Below are positions 33,398 to 44,961 of a stretch of DNA of 64,000 nucleotides, one piece after another. This DNA comes from Henckelia pumila (taxonomy: Eukaryota; Streptophyta; Magnoliopsida; Lamiales; Gesneriaceae). The position numbers were made by a program, and so were the translations under genes. The notes under the pieces were generated by a model. It worked only from the letters and a program-made list of their open reading frames with translations, was not told the DNA's origin and did not search any database. Within the stretch, counting starts at the first letter, position 1; each line of letters opens with the position of its first letter. The stretch spans positions 136,717,402 through 136,781,401 of the forward strand of contig NC_133122.1 of the NCBI RefSeq assembly GCF_033568475.1, read 5' to 3'.

Positions 33398-35453
33398 AAA
33401 AAGATATGTGTTTGGCCAGTGGTTAGAAGTTTTATTCTCCCTACCAACGCTTTTTCGGATGAACCTGTCGCACAGTGAAAGAGTGGGTGCCCGGTGAGCC
33501 AACTTGTGGCTAAGGGCTTTGATGACTCTTTGTATAAACAATCTTTTGTTTAATATTATTTACACTTTTATTAATGGCAATGACTTTATCTTTCTTCATA
33601 TTGTTATATTGTGATATACTATTGTTGTTTTGATAAAGACCTTGAATATACTATAGTGTATGTAAGATGTGGTAGAACATGGGGATGTCTATCATGAAAC
33701 ACATCTTATAGTCACTGTATATTCTAAACTGTTCCTAGTCGATTGAGCCGTCCGATAATAAGGATAAGGATCGCTCGAGTTTGAGACTAGCATTTGCGAT
33801 TCAGAGTACCACGTTTCATTGGTAAGGAACATAGAGATGTTCGAAGCATGCAAATGGATATTCATATGATGAATGATCGAACTACCCTATCCGGACTTTC
33901 CAAGTGGTTATCACTTATCGAGTGGATATAGTCCGCGGTTTTGGTTGTACACCATTAGTCCTTACTACTTGAAACATCATTGAGACTCTATATGCTAGTA
34001 CTGTGCTTTGACTCGTTTACCGACTCTATTGGGGTCATCAGGTGTCGGGATTGGGTACAGTTACAACACATATAGGAGTCGATGCTTTGTTGTCAAGGAT
34101 TCACCACATACTTGCGAGTGTGGATATCCTATGCGATCTGAGGAGATATTAGTGTGACGAATCTCTGGCCAGAGTACTTGATGTGATTTAAGAAATGGTT
34201 TCTTAGTAGCACATGCGATGTCACTATTTGATCTTCAAGATGCATTGCATAGTTATCGAATCTCGAGCGACTCTCGATATACCAATGGTTGTTGATTCGA
34301 TCGGGATATATGGATGAAGGGACCGTACTGTACGCTAACCAAAATCTATTGGTTCTTGTAGGTACTATCAGTGATACCTAGGGAATCATGGGGCGATGTT
34401 GCTAGACGCTCTTACCATGATTCGATGTGCAAGTCGAAAATTGTTGTTCCGAGTCACAAGGAGTTGTGAGCCCAAGGCTAGCTGTATCCCTGAACCATTG
34501 AGGGTCACACAGTGTAATGGATTTTTAATCCCCGTTGAGATAGTTAAATTTAAAGAGTTAAATTTAATGAACAAAGAAGTTGGACTTCTTATTTAAGAGT
34601 AGAGGAGTAAGATTTCCTAAAATGACATAGGGATGGCCATTTTTGGAAATCACTGAATTCGGATTCAGAAAAATTTATCTTGACTTTAAAAGGTGCAGAA
34701 ATGGTTTCTGTGCACATTGGTGAAATCGGTTTATCAATCGGAGTCACGATGAATTTTATATTAATTTCTGAACATGCGGGCTTTGCTTGTCGGGCTTGAA
34801 CTTATGACTAATGGGCCCTAAGCTGTTAGTGGCCTACATTATAAATAAGTTATTGCAGTACAGAAATTACACACAACAGGTCACAAGGATTTTTCGAAAA
34901 CCCTAGTTTATTTTAAAAAGGTGGCCGTCCCCCCCTCTCCCTCTACTTGAGAAAAATCCAGCCTGTGATTTTGAATTACAGTCTGGTTTAACGGATCAAA
35001 TTCGTTAATCTCTTCGTAGAAAACTTCTGATAGATTTTCTAGTGCAATCTATCAGAGGGATTAAATATCCGTTCGTGGACCTGATTGAAGAACAGTTCGT
35101 CCATCAGTTCCAGGGATATACAACAAGAGCAGAGAAATCTGTTGGTGTCCAAAATCTCGATTCGAGATTAAAGGTAAAAATTTTATAATTGTTATTTAAT
35201 TTTTACACACACAATTTAATCGTAAGGTTGATACCCATTATGGAATCGTTCCATACAAAAATTTTAAACTTCCGCTGCACCGGGTATCAATCATAATTGA
35301 TCTGAACGCCGTGTTCTCCAACACACAGGACTTGCCAACTGCAGTTTATCTGGTTAACGTGGTTTGCCAGCTATTGTATTAACCTAGGGGTTTACTCAGT
35401 GCGCACCTAAGGATAACGGCTATGGGTTCCCACGTGATAAAAAAAAGTAAGAG
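33398..35453 (+). mobile_element. Au-like SINE, split by a solo LTR
   Basis: The pieces 33398-33475 and 35324-35453 join to a short sequence with a tRNA A-box-like start (TTGGCCAGTGGTTAGAAG). The body (GAACCTGTCGCACAG / GACTTGCCAACTGCAG, GGTTTACTCAGTGCGCACC, GGGTTCCCACGTGAT) ends in an A-rich tail. I remember this body as the plant Au SINE family. The B box looks deleted and no clear target duplication was found, so the family call is moderate. Confidence 0.55.
33476..35323 (+). repeat. Solo LTR of the element D copia family
   Basis: 1,848 bases, starting TGAAAGAGTGGGTGCCCGG and ending TTCTCCAACA. It is flanked by perfect CACAG duplications (33471-33475 and 35324-35328). Long stretches match the D LTR at 7391-9532 (for example GATCGCTCGAG near 33770 against 7665). 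No internal sequence remains, so the element was removed by LTR-LTR recombination. Confidence 0.92.
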
Positions 35454-35684
35454 AAAGTGTAGGACCAGTGTTTGTCGTTTTATCAAAAGCTATAGCTGGT
35501 GGTAATGGTGTAACTTAAAGCCTTTAAACCGTACAACAAAGTAAGTGTTGTGGTTCGATCGCTCTATATAGCAGAGACAATTATTGCACTTCAACTAATC
35601 GACCCGATACTACTACTGAATTTTTTTAAAAATACTTTACTTTATTTCTTTACCTTAAAATATTATTTATACTACATATACACT

Positions 35685-35716
<32 letters not shown>

Positions 35717-37380
35717 ATATACTTAAATAATTTTCCATAAAAATATTTTGCATGTACATAAATTAATTTAAAGTAAATATTTAAAAATAATTAATATCCA
35801 TGCATGAAAATATCATAACATAAAAATTAAATAATATTCTCTCATCAAATCCATGCATACATAAATCTCATGCATACGTCAAAATCCTCAAATCCCTAAA
35901 AATAATTAATATTTATGTGCAGAATAAAAATAATAGCCTATTAAAAATCCCTTAATAAATATCGTATCATAAGATTGAGATGGTCACGGGCAAGCTAACA
36001 GCACTAAATACTCAGACGTTATCACTGCCAGTAGGGACCACATCCTCATTTATAAACTCATGTTCACATGCACCATTTAAATCTAGTGAGTCTAGAGGCT
36101 CAACACGTTCTATCCATATATAACAACATGAAACCACATGCAAACACATATAATATAAAATATCATACATATAACTTATACATGCATGGTTTTAAAAAAC
36201 ATTGCATACTGCTGCATCTTAAACATCATCATCATCATAAACATTATCATCGTAACTATATACTTAATACTTATCAAATATGACATGTCTTAAATTCTTT
36301 AAACATTATAGGTTGTATCCATGGTGGCCTTAAACTTTAACGATTGATCAATCATAAAAACCAACATACGTGGTGGTGAGGTCTCCACCTCTATGCTGTC
36401 ACTTCACCAATACTCAATGCTGGACATAAGCTCATTATAACATAAACATTATCAAGAAGGTCATCGGGCCCAGGTATCCCGGCCTCCAACCACATCACTT
36501 TTCACCTTCACTTCAACTTTCTTAAAAACTTAATTTTCTTAACATGCCCTTAAACTTCACATTAAAAAAAAATTCTTAGATGCATGCACTTAAAAATTCT
36601 TCATAATTTCTTTATTTCATGAAAATTGGCCCATAAATATATATTTAATTTATTTTCTTAAAAATCATACTTATATATAATAAAAATACATGCATGAATT
36701 AAATATATATTTAATTTATTTTCTTAAAAATCATACTTATATATATAATAAAAATACATGCATGAATTAAATATATATTTACGGACTATTTATTTTCTCC
36801 AATGACGTGTTCGAGCTGCTGACCTCTTAACTTAAGCCCATAAATTTCTAGACTAAACCAATAACATCTTAACCCATTATAATTATCCTATTAATCACTT
36901 AGACTGGCCATTAACTTAAATTTAGCCCATTAAATTATTCTAGCCCATTAATAACTTAAACTCATTAACACTTAGTCTGACCCATTAATAACTTAAAGTA
37001 GCTCATTAACTTAAACTAGCTAGCCCGTTAACACTTAATCTAGCCCATTAATAACTTAACCCAACATAACTCGGCCCGATAATTCACATGGACCAATAGG
37101 CCCATGACAAACTAATGAGCTCACTTAAATCATTAATCTAAGCCCAATTATGCAACATAACCAATCAAACCCATGGTCCATTAATTAATCACTTAAACAA
37201 CTAATTAAATTACCCGAGCCCGAAATAAAATAACCAGAACTTGTGCCCATATATATTGACCCTCAAACATCCTAACCCAACCCGGAAACACCTTGCCCGA
37301 GCACCCTGACCCAGCTGCCCAACCTGCCCAAAATCTTGAACCCAGATTCAAGTTTGAATTAAGAAAACAAGATCAAGACT
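35454..37380. other. AT-rich non-coding region with decayed repeats
   Basis: No coding potential is seen. It contains a TA run (35696-35716), a 66-68 base tandem duplication (36635-36768) and degenerate repeats of a CCCATTAATAACTTAA motif between about 36830 and 37060. The composition suggests an old Gypsy LTR, but no termini or PBS were found. Confidence 0.5.
36635..36768. repeat. Tandem duplication, 66-68 base unit, two copies
   Basis: Units 36635-36700 and 36701-36768 are nearly identical. They share ATTTAATTTATTTTCTTAAA and ATACATGCATGAATTAA, and a partial third copy begins at 36769. Confidence 0.85.
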
Positions 37381-38200
37381 CTTTTTGGAGATAAGGATTG
37401 TTCACGCTTAAATAGAAGAAGAGCGTAGAGATTCAGACGGCTTGGTGAGAAACGATAGAGAGCGCAAAAAAAGAGAGATCAAGCCATAGATGAGAATTTG
37501 AGCGTACAAAATAAAAGAGAGAGACGAGAGAGCTTAAGTGTAGAAGACAAGGAACTTGACTTTCTGGAGTGCTTTCACGTTGAAGAGTCCTTGTCTATTT
37601 GTTGAAGTTATTTTCTGTAGATGCCGTGAAGAGTTTGAGAGCATGTTGATTGAGGATTGAAGATCGAAGATTGAAAGCCTTTTTGCTCTCGTGTTTTGGC
37701 ATCTAGGGCCAACTCTATTCTCTTGATTTTCTTGTCTACCTTCAGTAGACTTTTAGGAGTTGGTTTATTTGTTTTATTCTTTATTTTCTCAAATGTTTTG
37801 AGAAAATTGATTTTTACAATAATTAACTAGTTTTAGGGTTTGTAAAACTCTTTGATTATTTTCTAGTGAAAGTTTTGTCCTGAGGCGCTGCAAGAGTATT
37901 TTATACTCTTGCTTAAAAATCTGAGTCTGATTTATTTGGTTGCTTATCTATTTTATTCATTGCTTTCAAAAATTCTGATGCATGTTAATCAAGGTGTTAT
38001 TGAAGATGTTGTCAACACCTTGTGACAACACCTGAATCTGTTTTATGTGCAACCTTTTATTACTTTAGTACTTGTGCATATTTAGTACTCTTGAGTATTT
38101 ATATTGTTGGTTTGCTGTTACTATTCACGTTTTAATATTTTCGCTGCATGTTGTGTAGGATGTTGTCAACACCTAGTGACAACATCTGATTCTGATAATT
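37381..38200. other. Non-coding stretch with paired hairpin repeats, possible old LTR
   Basis: No gene. Two copies of a 35-base motif containing the inverted repeat GTTGTCA...TGACAAC lie near 38008-38042 and 38163-38197. The T-rich surroundings with short duplicated words resemble copia LTR sequence, but no boundaries are visible. Confidence 0.4.
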
Positions 38201-38798
38201 TTTATGAACCATGATTTCCTTACAAACTCTGAAGCAAAATACAAACTTCAAAGTGGTAGAATAATAAATAATAATGCAAAAAGTTAATAAATTAAGATGG
38301 AATTAAATAGTAACTGTGATGATTCTATATATGCAAAGAAATGAAGAATAATTTGATTAAATTTCAAGGAACAGGAAAAAGGTGAGATATTACCATTTAC
38401 CTCGCTTTCATATCCATCATGTAAGAGGTAAACCTTCATGATATTTTGCCTCTATTTTCTTGCTCTTGACTACTTTGCTTATGATTAGACTGGTTTGCAC
38501 GTCTACATAGAAATATTTGTGCTTTCGGCTGATAGAAGCAAATGTTGTATGATGTAATGATAGATAGTTGTTGCTTTGTGAACAGAGGTAATGACAAATT
38601 ATCGTGATTCCTACACACTCAAAGAAAGCAAACGGCTACAAAACGAGAAACAATAAATACAAAATTTATCTGCAGACATATTATCGAACATGTTGTAGGC
38701 ATAATATATCTATTTCATTGCATTATATAACATGACAGAGAAAGATAACAATTGTATAAATCAGAAACCGGTGGTGGTGTACTGCAAAAACAAATATG
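38201..38798. other. Non-coding stretch
   Basis: Nothing recognisable. A 60-codon minus-strand frame at 38436-38618 has no homology I know and no splice context I trust. Confidence 0.5.
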
Positions 38799-39405
38799 GT
38801 TTCACTCCAACCCTGGACGCTACGTTAAAGTAGCGTCCAATAATTTTGAGCCCTGCGTCAAATTTGACGCAGGGGTCTTTCACTTTTTTTTTTAATTTTT
38901 TATTGTTATTTATTATTTATATAATAAATATTTTTATTAAATTAATATAAAATAATAATAATTTAAAAATAATATTTTAAATATTAATAATGATTTGTAA
39001 TTAAGGTATTACTTATAAAATAATGATTTGTAATTAAGATTTTAAATATTTATTTTATTTCATCATTTAGAATAAATTTTGTTTAATTTCTTATAATATA
39101 TTATTATAATAATACGAAATTAATATATTTATCATTTTAGTAATATTATTGTAATTATTATAGTATAATATTAATATAATATAAATTAAATGTAATATAA
39201 TTAATTAATGCAAATGTATAAATATATATGTTTATAAATAAAAAAAGTAATATAAAAAAAGTAAAGTAAAAGGAATATTTCGATAATATTCTTTTCAGAG
39301 TAAGATTTGAAATAAGTGAGTTGGAGATGAATGTTAAATTTGGTGCAGAAATTGCACTATTTTAGAATAGAGCTGTTTTAAAATGAAGTTTTGTGTTGGA
39401 GATGA
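38799..39405. mobile_element. Tourist-like MITE related to Harbinger element F
   Basis: The right end, read on minus (GATCATCTCCAACAC, then GTGCAATTTCTGCACCAAAT and CATTCATCTCCAACTCA), closely follows the left end of element F at 54675. The left end GGTTTCACTCCAACCC is a looser match. There is no open frame; the middle is AT-rich. Two perfect hairpins lie just inside the left end (38814-38874). The boundaries are approximate. Confidence 0.55.
38814..38874. repeat. Two adjacent perfect palindromes
   Basis: Stem one is TGGACGCTAC with its exact complement around a six-base loop (38814-38839). Palindrome two has half-site CCCTGCGTCAAA at 38851-38862 and its exact inverse at 38863-38874. Confidence 0.9.
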
Positions 39406-40448
39406 TCTAACAACGTTAAAATCACAAAATTCATAGCCAAGAAGAGAAAATTCGGCTTATAAAATCACAAAATCCATAGCCAAAAAGAGAGAATCGAGGG
39501 AGGAATTCACACCGAATGGCTCATTCATTACCGTACGCAACAGAATGGTTTCTCTGCCATCTCGCTTTTCTGAAAAAATGTTTGGAAGCGAGAAATGTGA
39601 TACGTGAAGCGTGAAAGCTGACAGATTTGTGAGAGAAAAGAAATCGATCGATGGCTTTTGGAGAAGAGAACAGCGAGGACGGTTGTGAGATGGAGACAGT
39701 TTTTCTTTTTACCCACGTTGTGAGAGAGTAGGAGGCAGTTTGCACTATAGTGTGATTGTGCGCAGAAAACTCATTTGGGGAATTTATTTTCCACTTTATT
39801 TAAATTTAACATCAGACCATACCAACCTACCAATTCGATTTTTAAGAAGACCTCAAACTTAATATAATATAATATATATAAAGAGATAGAAATAGACAAC
39901 AGAAAGATATATATATACACACATCTATATAAAAGCTATTTTTGGTGTACTTTACTAGAATTAGCTTGAGGACACCCAACAGATGCTATAACTATTTTAT
40001 GTCCGATAAATGGAACCAATTTAGTTATGATGGTCGCTCTTTTCTGGTAATCATGAGGAATCAATCCTATTCTCGTCTCTAAATTAAATGGCAGCAGAGA
40101 AACTTTTATATATGATTAATTCATGTAAATATAGAGAAGAGACACCAATATTAACAACAGTTAACAGAAAACCTTTCCCACCTAATGATTCACCATACAT
40201 TTCTTTAGCTTTACTCCTACTTGAAAATCACATCAAAACAATCTCTAAATCGAATGTCCTCTAAACCATCAACTTTTTCATTAATATAATATTTATTGAA
40301 AAGGATGAAAATGTAACTTTTTTTATAAAAAAAAAAAAACATTTTATATTCTGTCTTCTGTGCTATCTATTTGCCTGTCCTCCTATATTAATTTAACCGT
40401 TTATGTTATCTACATTCATTTCCAGATTTCACATCACCGGAGATTTAT
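39406..40448. other. Region upstream of the TBL gene
   Basis: It holds a short tandem duplication (AAAATCACAAAATTCATAGC-type, 39417-39497). Open frames at 39521-39745 on minus are not recognised. The last few hundred bases should contain the TBL promoter and 5' UTR. No convincing TATA box was singled out. Confidence 0.5.
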
Positions 40449-42284
40449 GTGATGAGCACCCCACGGCCTCCGCGAGGAGAGGTACCCTTGTCGTTGATTA
40501 TCTACGCCTTTGGTGGGTTGACCTTTCTCGCGCTTTTATACGCTGAAAGAATCAGCTCTTTTTCTTCCATCGCCGTTTTCAGGTTGAAGTCATGTGCTAG
40601 AAGAAATTCTGGTAACAATTCTGATGTTGCTGTGCTGTGCATTAATTCACTTGATGTTAGCGTTTTTTTTTTTTTTTGAATGACTAAAGTTCTAATGAAT
40701 TGTCCTATGATGGTTTCATAGATGGGAGAGATCTAGACGTCGATGCATTGAATTATGCGGGCGATAGTGATCTGTTAGAGTTCGACGCTGAGGAGTGCAG
40801 TGTTGTGCATGGAAAATGGGTGTTCAACAGTTCGATCAAGCCGTTGTATTTCGAAAAATCATGTCCTTATCTGGATAGGCAGGTTACTTGTCTCATGAAT
40901 GGAAGGCCGGATTCCGACTACAGGCACTGGCAATGGCAGCCTGATGACTGCAATCTGCCGAGGTTTTTTGGTTCTCTAATCTATATAATTGCGCGGTTAA
41001 TTATACATTGAACAAAAGAGCAAAGCATTTTTTTTTGTATTGGTGCATCATATTTCTTGGTATCTGTCCTGTTTATTTTTGTCCAGGTTCAATCCTAAAA
41101 TAGCACTTGAAAATCTTCAAGGTAAGAGACTAATGTTTGTGGGAGATTCTCTACAAAGAGGGCAGTGGCAATCTTTCGTTTGCCTCGTAAATTCGGTCAT
41201 ACCGGAGGGACAGAAATACATGAAACGAGGCCGTCTGCACACGATCTTCAAAGCCAAGGTACTTCAAACATGGCCAAAACAAGTGTCCTAAGAGGATAAG
41301 TTTTGATCCCTTGTGTGTTATAAACTGATAATTTCTTATCAATAGGCCTTAAACTTATGTATTGAACTGGTAATTTTCCTAGAAATTCAACGCGACCGTC
41401 GAGTACTATTGGGCTCCATATCTAGTCGAATCCAACACGGATTACCCTGTACTAACAGACCCGAGGAAGAGAATTGTGAGAGTTGATTCAGTAGCCAAGC
41501 ATGCCAAACATTGGATAGGAGTCGACATCCTCGTGTTTAGTACCTACGTTTGGTGGCTGGGCGGACTCAAAATCAAGTCACTGTAAATTCTCTACCTGTA
41601 TATGTACTTTAAGTGTTAAGCAAAATGGCCAAGATAAAGAACTTAACAAGAACTGCAAATGCTTAATGAAGCACAGATGGGAACCGTTTCCGAACGGATC
41701 AAAAGAAGGGTACGACGAATTGGACGCTCTTGTTTCATACAGACTGGGACTCCAAACATGGGCGAATTGGGTGGATTCAAACGTAGATCCTAACAAAACA
41801 CGCGTCTTTTTCACAACAATGTCCCCAACTCACCACAGGTCAGTTCATTCATTTTGTATCAAGAACATAAGCTAATAAACCTGAAACTAGAATAAATGCT
41901 CTCTATAATACAGTATGCACTTTTAGGCAGCCCTGTTCTTGTTTCAGGAGTGAGGACTGGGGCGACGACCAAGGGATAAAATGCTTCAATGAGACGAGCC
42001 CCATCGGGAAGAAACGACACTGGGGAACCGGCTCAGACAAGCGGATAATGCGCGTGATGGACGATGTGATCGGGAACATGAAAGTCCCTGTGACTTTGAT
42101 CAACATCACTCAGCTATCAGAATATCGAAAAGACGCGCACGTATCGATTTACACCGAGGTTGGGGGGAAGTTGCTAACAGATGAGGAAAATGCTGATCCA
42201 TTGTATCATGCAGATTGCATACATTGGTGTTTGCCAGGAGTTCCAGATGTTTGGAATCAAATACTCTACGCACATTTGTTGTAG
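40449..42284 (+). CDS. Trichome birefringence-like (TBL) protein, probable xylan O-acetyltransferase
   Basis: Six exons: 40449-40611, 40722-40962, 41087-41258, 41383-41582, 41677-41838 and 41948-42284. All have GT-AG introns and give 424 residues, the usual TBL length. A signal anchor (LSLIIYAFGGLTFLALLYA, about 13-31) places it in the Golgi membrane. The cysteine-rich PMR5N domain follows (EECSVVHGKWVFN ... CPYLDRQVTCLMNGRPD ... WQWQPDDCNLP). Next comes the PC-esterase domain with the GDS motif (FVGDSLQRGQW, Ser about 156) and, near the end, DCIHWCLPG with the DxxH (Asp 402, His 405). TBL proteins transfer acetyl groups to xylan or other wall polysaccharides. The clade cannot be settled without a tree. 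No disabling change is seen. Confidence 0.92.
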
Positions 42285-42900
42285 CAGAAGAAAATTTTAT
42301 TAAAACAAAGAAAGTAAACCAAAAAAAATTTAAAAAAAAAAACAGAGAATCATGTAACTTAATGAGCTTTTTCATCGTAATGTACGAACAAAAAATTACT
42401 TTTGTTTTAAAAAGAGATACTTGGTTATAAGTTTAATGCACGAAAAATGAAAAATAATGAGAAATAATCTGGTCAGTTTAAACTTTAAATTAACAAAATC
42501 AGAGATGAAAATAAAGCATATATATCAAAATTTATAAGTCAGGTTATTTTTTCATTTTATAAGTTTTACATTAAGTCATTCAAATGATTTGAACCACTCT
42601 AAAAAAAATGATTTGAACCAAAAAATTGTGAGTTTTGTCATGCAGTTATCTTGAATGAAATAATAATTCTCTATAATACTTTTTTTTTAAAAAAAACTAA
42701 AAGAGCCAAAATATGGATTTTTCTTCTATTTCTAGTTTTATAAAAATATTCCATCTGTCTCATTCCTATAGCCTACATTTTATTTTTCATCCTCTCAAAT
42801 TCATAGTCTAGTTTTTATATTTAATGTTATCTCTTTTACTCTTTTACCAATTTACTCTATTAAATTAATATAATTAACTATTTTTTAAGACAAAAAATCC
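42285..42900. other. Region downstream of the TBL gene
   Basis: TBL 3' UTR and AT-rich intergenic sequence without genes or clear repeats. Confidence 0.5.
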
Positions 42901-42903
42901 TAT

Positions 42904-43068
42904 TAAACGGTCTCAAGAGTCTTTTTTTTTTACACAAATATGGGTTATTCATTAAAAAATATTATATTTTATGCCAAAAGTATTACTTATTATTATAAAT
43001 ATGAGTAGGATTGACCCGTCTCACGGATGAGACCGTCTCACGGATGAGACCGTCTCACAAAAGTGTTA
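42904..43068. mobile_element. Short MITE-like repeat, copy 1
   Basis: It begins ACGGTCTCAAGAG and ends with three runs of a GTCTCACGGATGAGACC-type word (43018-43058). The core GGTTATTCATTAAAAAATA and AAGTATTACTTATTATTATA is shared with 43108-43262 and 54273-54433. The ends are mutually inverted GAGACGGTCTC-like words. There is no coding capacity. Confidence 0.65.
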
Positions 43069-43107
43069 CCTTTTTTTAATCTAATTAAAACTTGACAAAA
43101 ACTCTTA

Positions 43108-43262
43108 TGAGACGGTCTCAAGTGTTATTTTTTTAGACGGATCTCTTATATGGGTTATCCATTAAAAAATATTATATTTTATGTCAAAAGTATTACTTAT
43201 AATTATAAATATAGGTAGGGTTGATCCGTCTCACGGATGAGACCGTTTCACAGGAGTGTTAC
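43108..43262. mobile_element. Short MITE-like repeat, copy 2
   Basis: Same direction as copy 1 and 40 bases downstream of it. It starts TGAGACGGTCTCAAGTG and ends GAGACCGTTTCACAGG. Confidence 0.65.
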
Positions 43263-43900
43263 TCTTAAAATTTTATTAAATAAGAGAAAAATCGAAAATA
43301 CGTTTCTAAAATTTACTTTCCCAAACAATTTCTTAATCTTACCATCTAATAAAGTTTCAACTCTATATAAAAACTGATTTGGTAAATTTATATGTGTAGA
43401 TTAAAATACCCCTCAATTTTATTGACTGATAAAAACAATTATCGTAATATCCATGATCCATTCTAAATCTAATTTCTCATCCCAATACTCATGTTCTCCC
43501 ACTAACCCTTATTTTTTATACATTATATTTCACACACAATGTGTGTACCTCGATAGTTAATTTGTATGAAAACACACACTTGTCCTTCACAATAAGACGA
43601 AGAGAATAACATTTGAAAAATACGTAACTCTTTATTTAAAATCAAGCGTTAAACCTCAATGAAAATTAGTCTAAAGCAATATCACGAAGTTCGACTTAAT
43701 CCATATTTATTGTAAAAACTAATTTTTTTATATATAATAATATATTTTTCATAGACCGCATCGAATTAAAAATTAAATTGATTGGTGAAACTATTCAACT
43801 ATTTTATGTTTTTTTTTTTTTGGAAACTGCAATTTACCAAATAAAAAATTATTTACCGGATTAATCCGTGTTGAACGGTACTAGACACTAGACTAGTAGT
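43263..43900. other. Intergenic AT-rich stretch
   Basis: Nothing recognisable before the promoter of the 72-residue protein gene. Confidence 0.5.
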
Positions 43901-43917
43901 TAGTATATATACACAAG
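43901..43917 (+). promoter_or_regulatory. TATA-box region of the small gene
   Basis: TAGTATATATACACAAG. It precedes the inferred 5' UTR (about 43940-44047), and a UTR intron from 44048 to 44173 (GT...TTTTCAG) brings the leader to the start codon. Confidence 0.45.
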
Positions 43918-44182
43918 AAATGGAAGAATTAGGGCACAATCAATTAATCCCAAAGTAAAAGAGGCAGTACACCAAGAGATAGCAAGTGATCGTCACCCGA
44001 TTCCTGAATTGGGATTTAGGGTTCCTTTTTCCCGAATCGCGTTCAGGTATTGGAATCTCGATGTATTTTCATGTTTGTATGCTCCTGCTCTATATATCTA
44101 GCTATTTTTCTTGAATCGTGTGATCTTGAAAATGTCAAAGCTGCAATTTTTCATGATTCGTTTTTGTTTTCAGATTTGAAGA

Positions 44183-44961
44183 ATGGCTGGGGGTGGAAAT
44201 TTCGTTCACAGAGTCATATCATATGTGGCAAATGAGCTCATTGTCAATGGACTCGCCAACAAGTACGTTGCTTTTAGACGAAAATATTTTACCTTGGTGG
44301 TTTTTGTCGCTCTTTTCTTTTGATCTTTGATTGTGAAAATGAGGAGATGCAATTTTCTGTAGCAAATCGAATTATGTAGTTTTCCTGAGCAGTGTTTGCC
44401 GATGATGACTTCCGTAGGCTTGTAATGATTTCCGTGATACTAATGACAGCTGTCTGTCGTTAAATTTTATCTGTCTGAGGCTCGTTCTTGTGTTTATGCA
44501 TATATTTTAAGTGTTTCTAAAAAATTGTTTAACTGGATAAAATGAATGACAAAGATCCTTGCATCTTGGGATGTCATTGATATTCGAGTGAATGATTGTT
44601 CTGAAGTTTCCTATCCTACTTCTCCCCAGTCTTAGTTTCCAGAGGTTTGCGGTGAGGACTTCAAGGCGGGTAGAGGAATTTTCCGATATTGGTATTATTC
44701 TTATGTTGCTTTTGATTGAATTTTTTGGCTTTCCATGGCTGATTCCTCTGTTACCAAACTCTGTTTTGCTTCGTGCAGCTGCTCAAAAGAAGAAAGAACT
44801 AGCTGAGCAAATGAAGGACGTAACAAAGAACTTTGAGGTATGGTGTTCCGTGTTCAGAGTATAATGGTTGTTTTTTCGCCCGATGTTTACGTAGAACTTA
44901 TGTGTTAAATGTTTGATGGACGATCCCTTTTACCTTTGTGCAGTCATTTAAGAACCAGTGA
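44183..44961 (+). CDS. Conserved 72-residue plant protein of unknown function
   Basis: Four coding exons, 44183-44262, 44630-44691, 44779-44837 and 44944-44961, join in phase through GT-AG introns to 72 codons plus stop. The last coding exon is only 18 bases. The product begins MAGGGNFVHRVISYVANEL, continues with FQRFAVRTSRR and ends in a charged helix (AQKKKELAEQMKDVTKNFE) and SFKNQ. I remember similar short proteins in other plants but know no function. The amphipathic, Arg-rich N-terminal half could be a mitochondrial presequence or membrane-associating helix; that is a guess. The charged tail could form a coiled coil. The gene is convergent with the AMP deaminase gene. Confidence 0.82.

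Noticed and set aside
38436..38618. 60-codon minus-strand frame followed by a donor-like site
   Set aside because: No conserved motif and no partner exon found; too short to support alone.
39521..39745. Overlapping minus-strand frames upstream of the TBL gene
   Set aside because: Two frames of similar length, neither with a domain; they lie beside a MITE and a short duplication and look non-coding.
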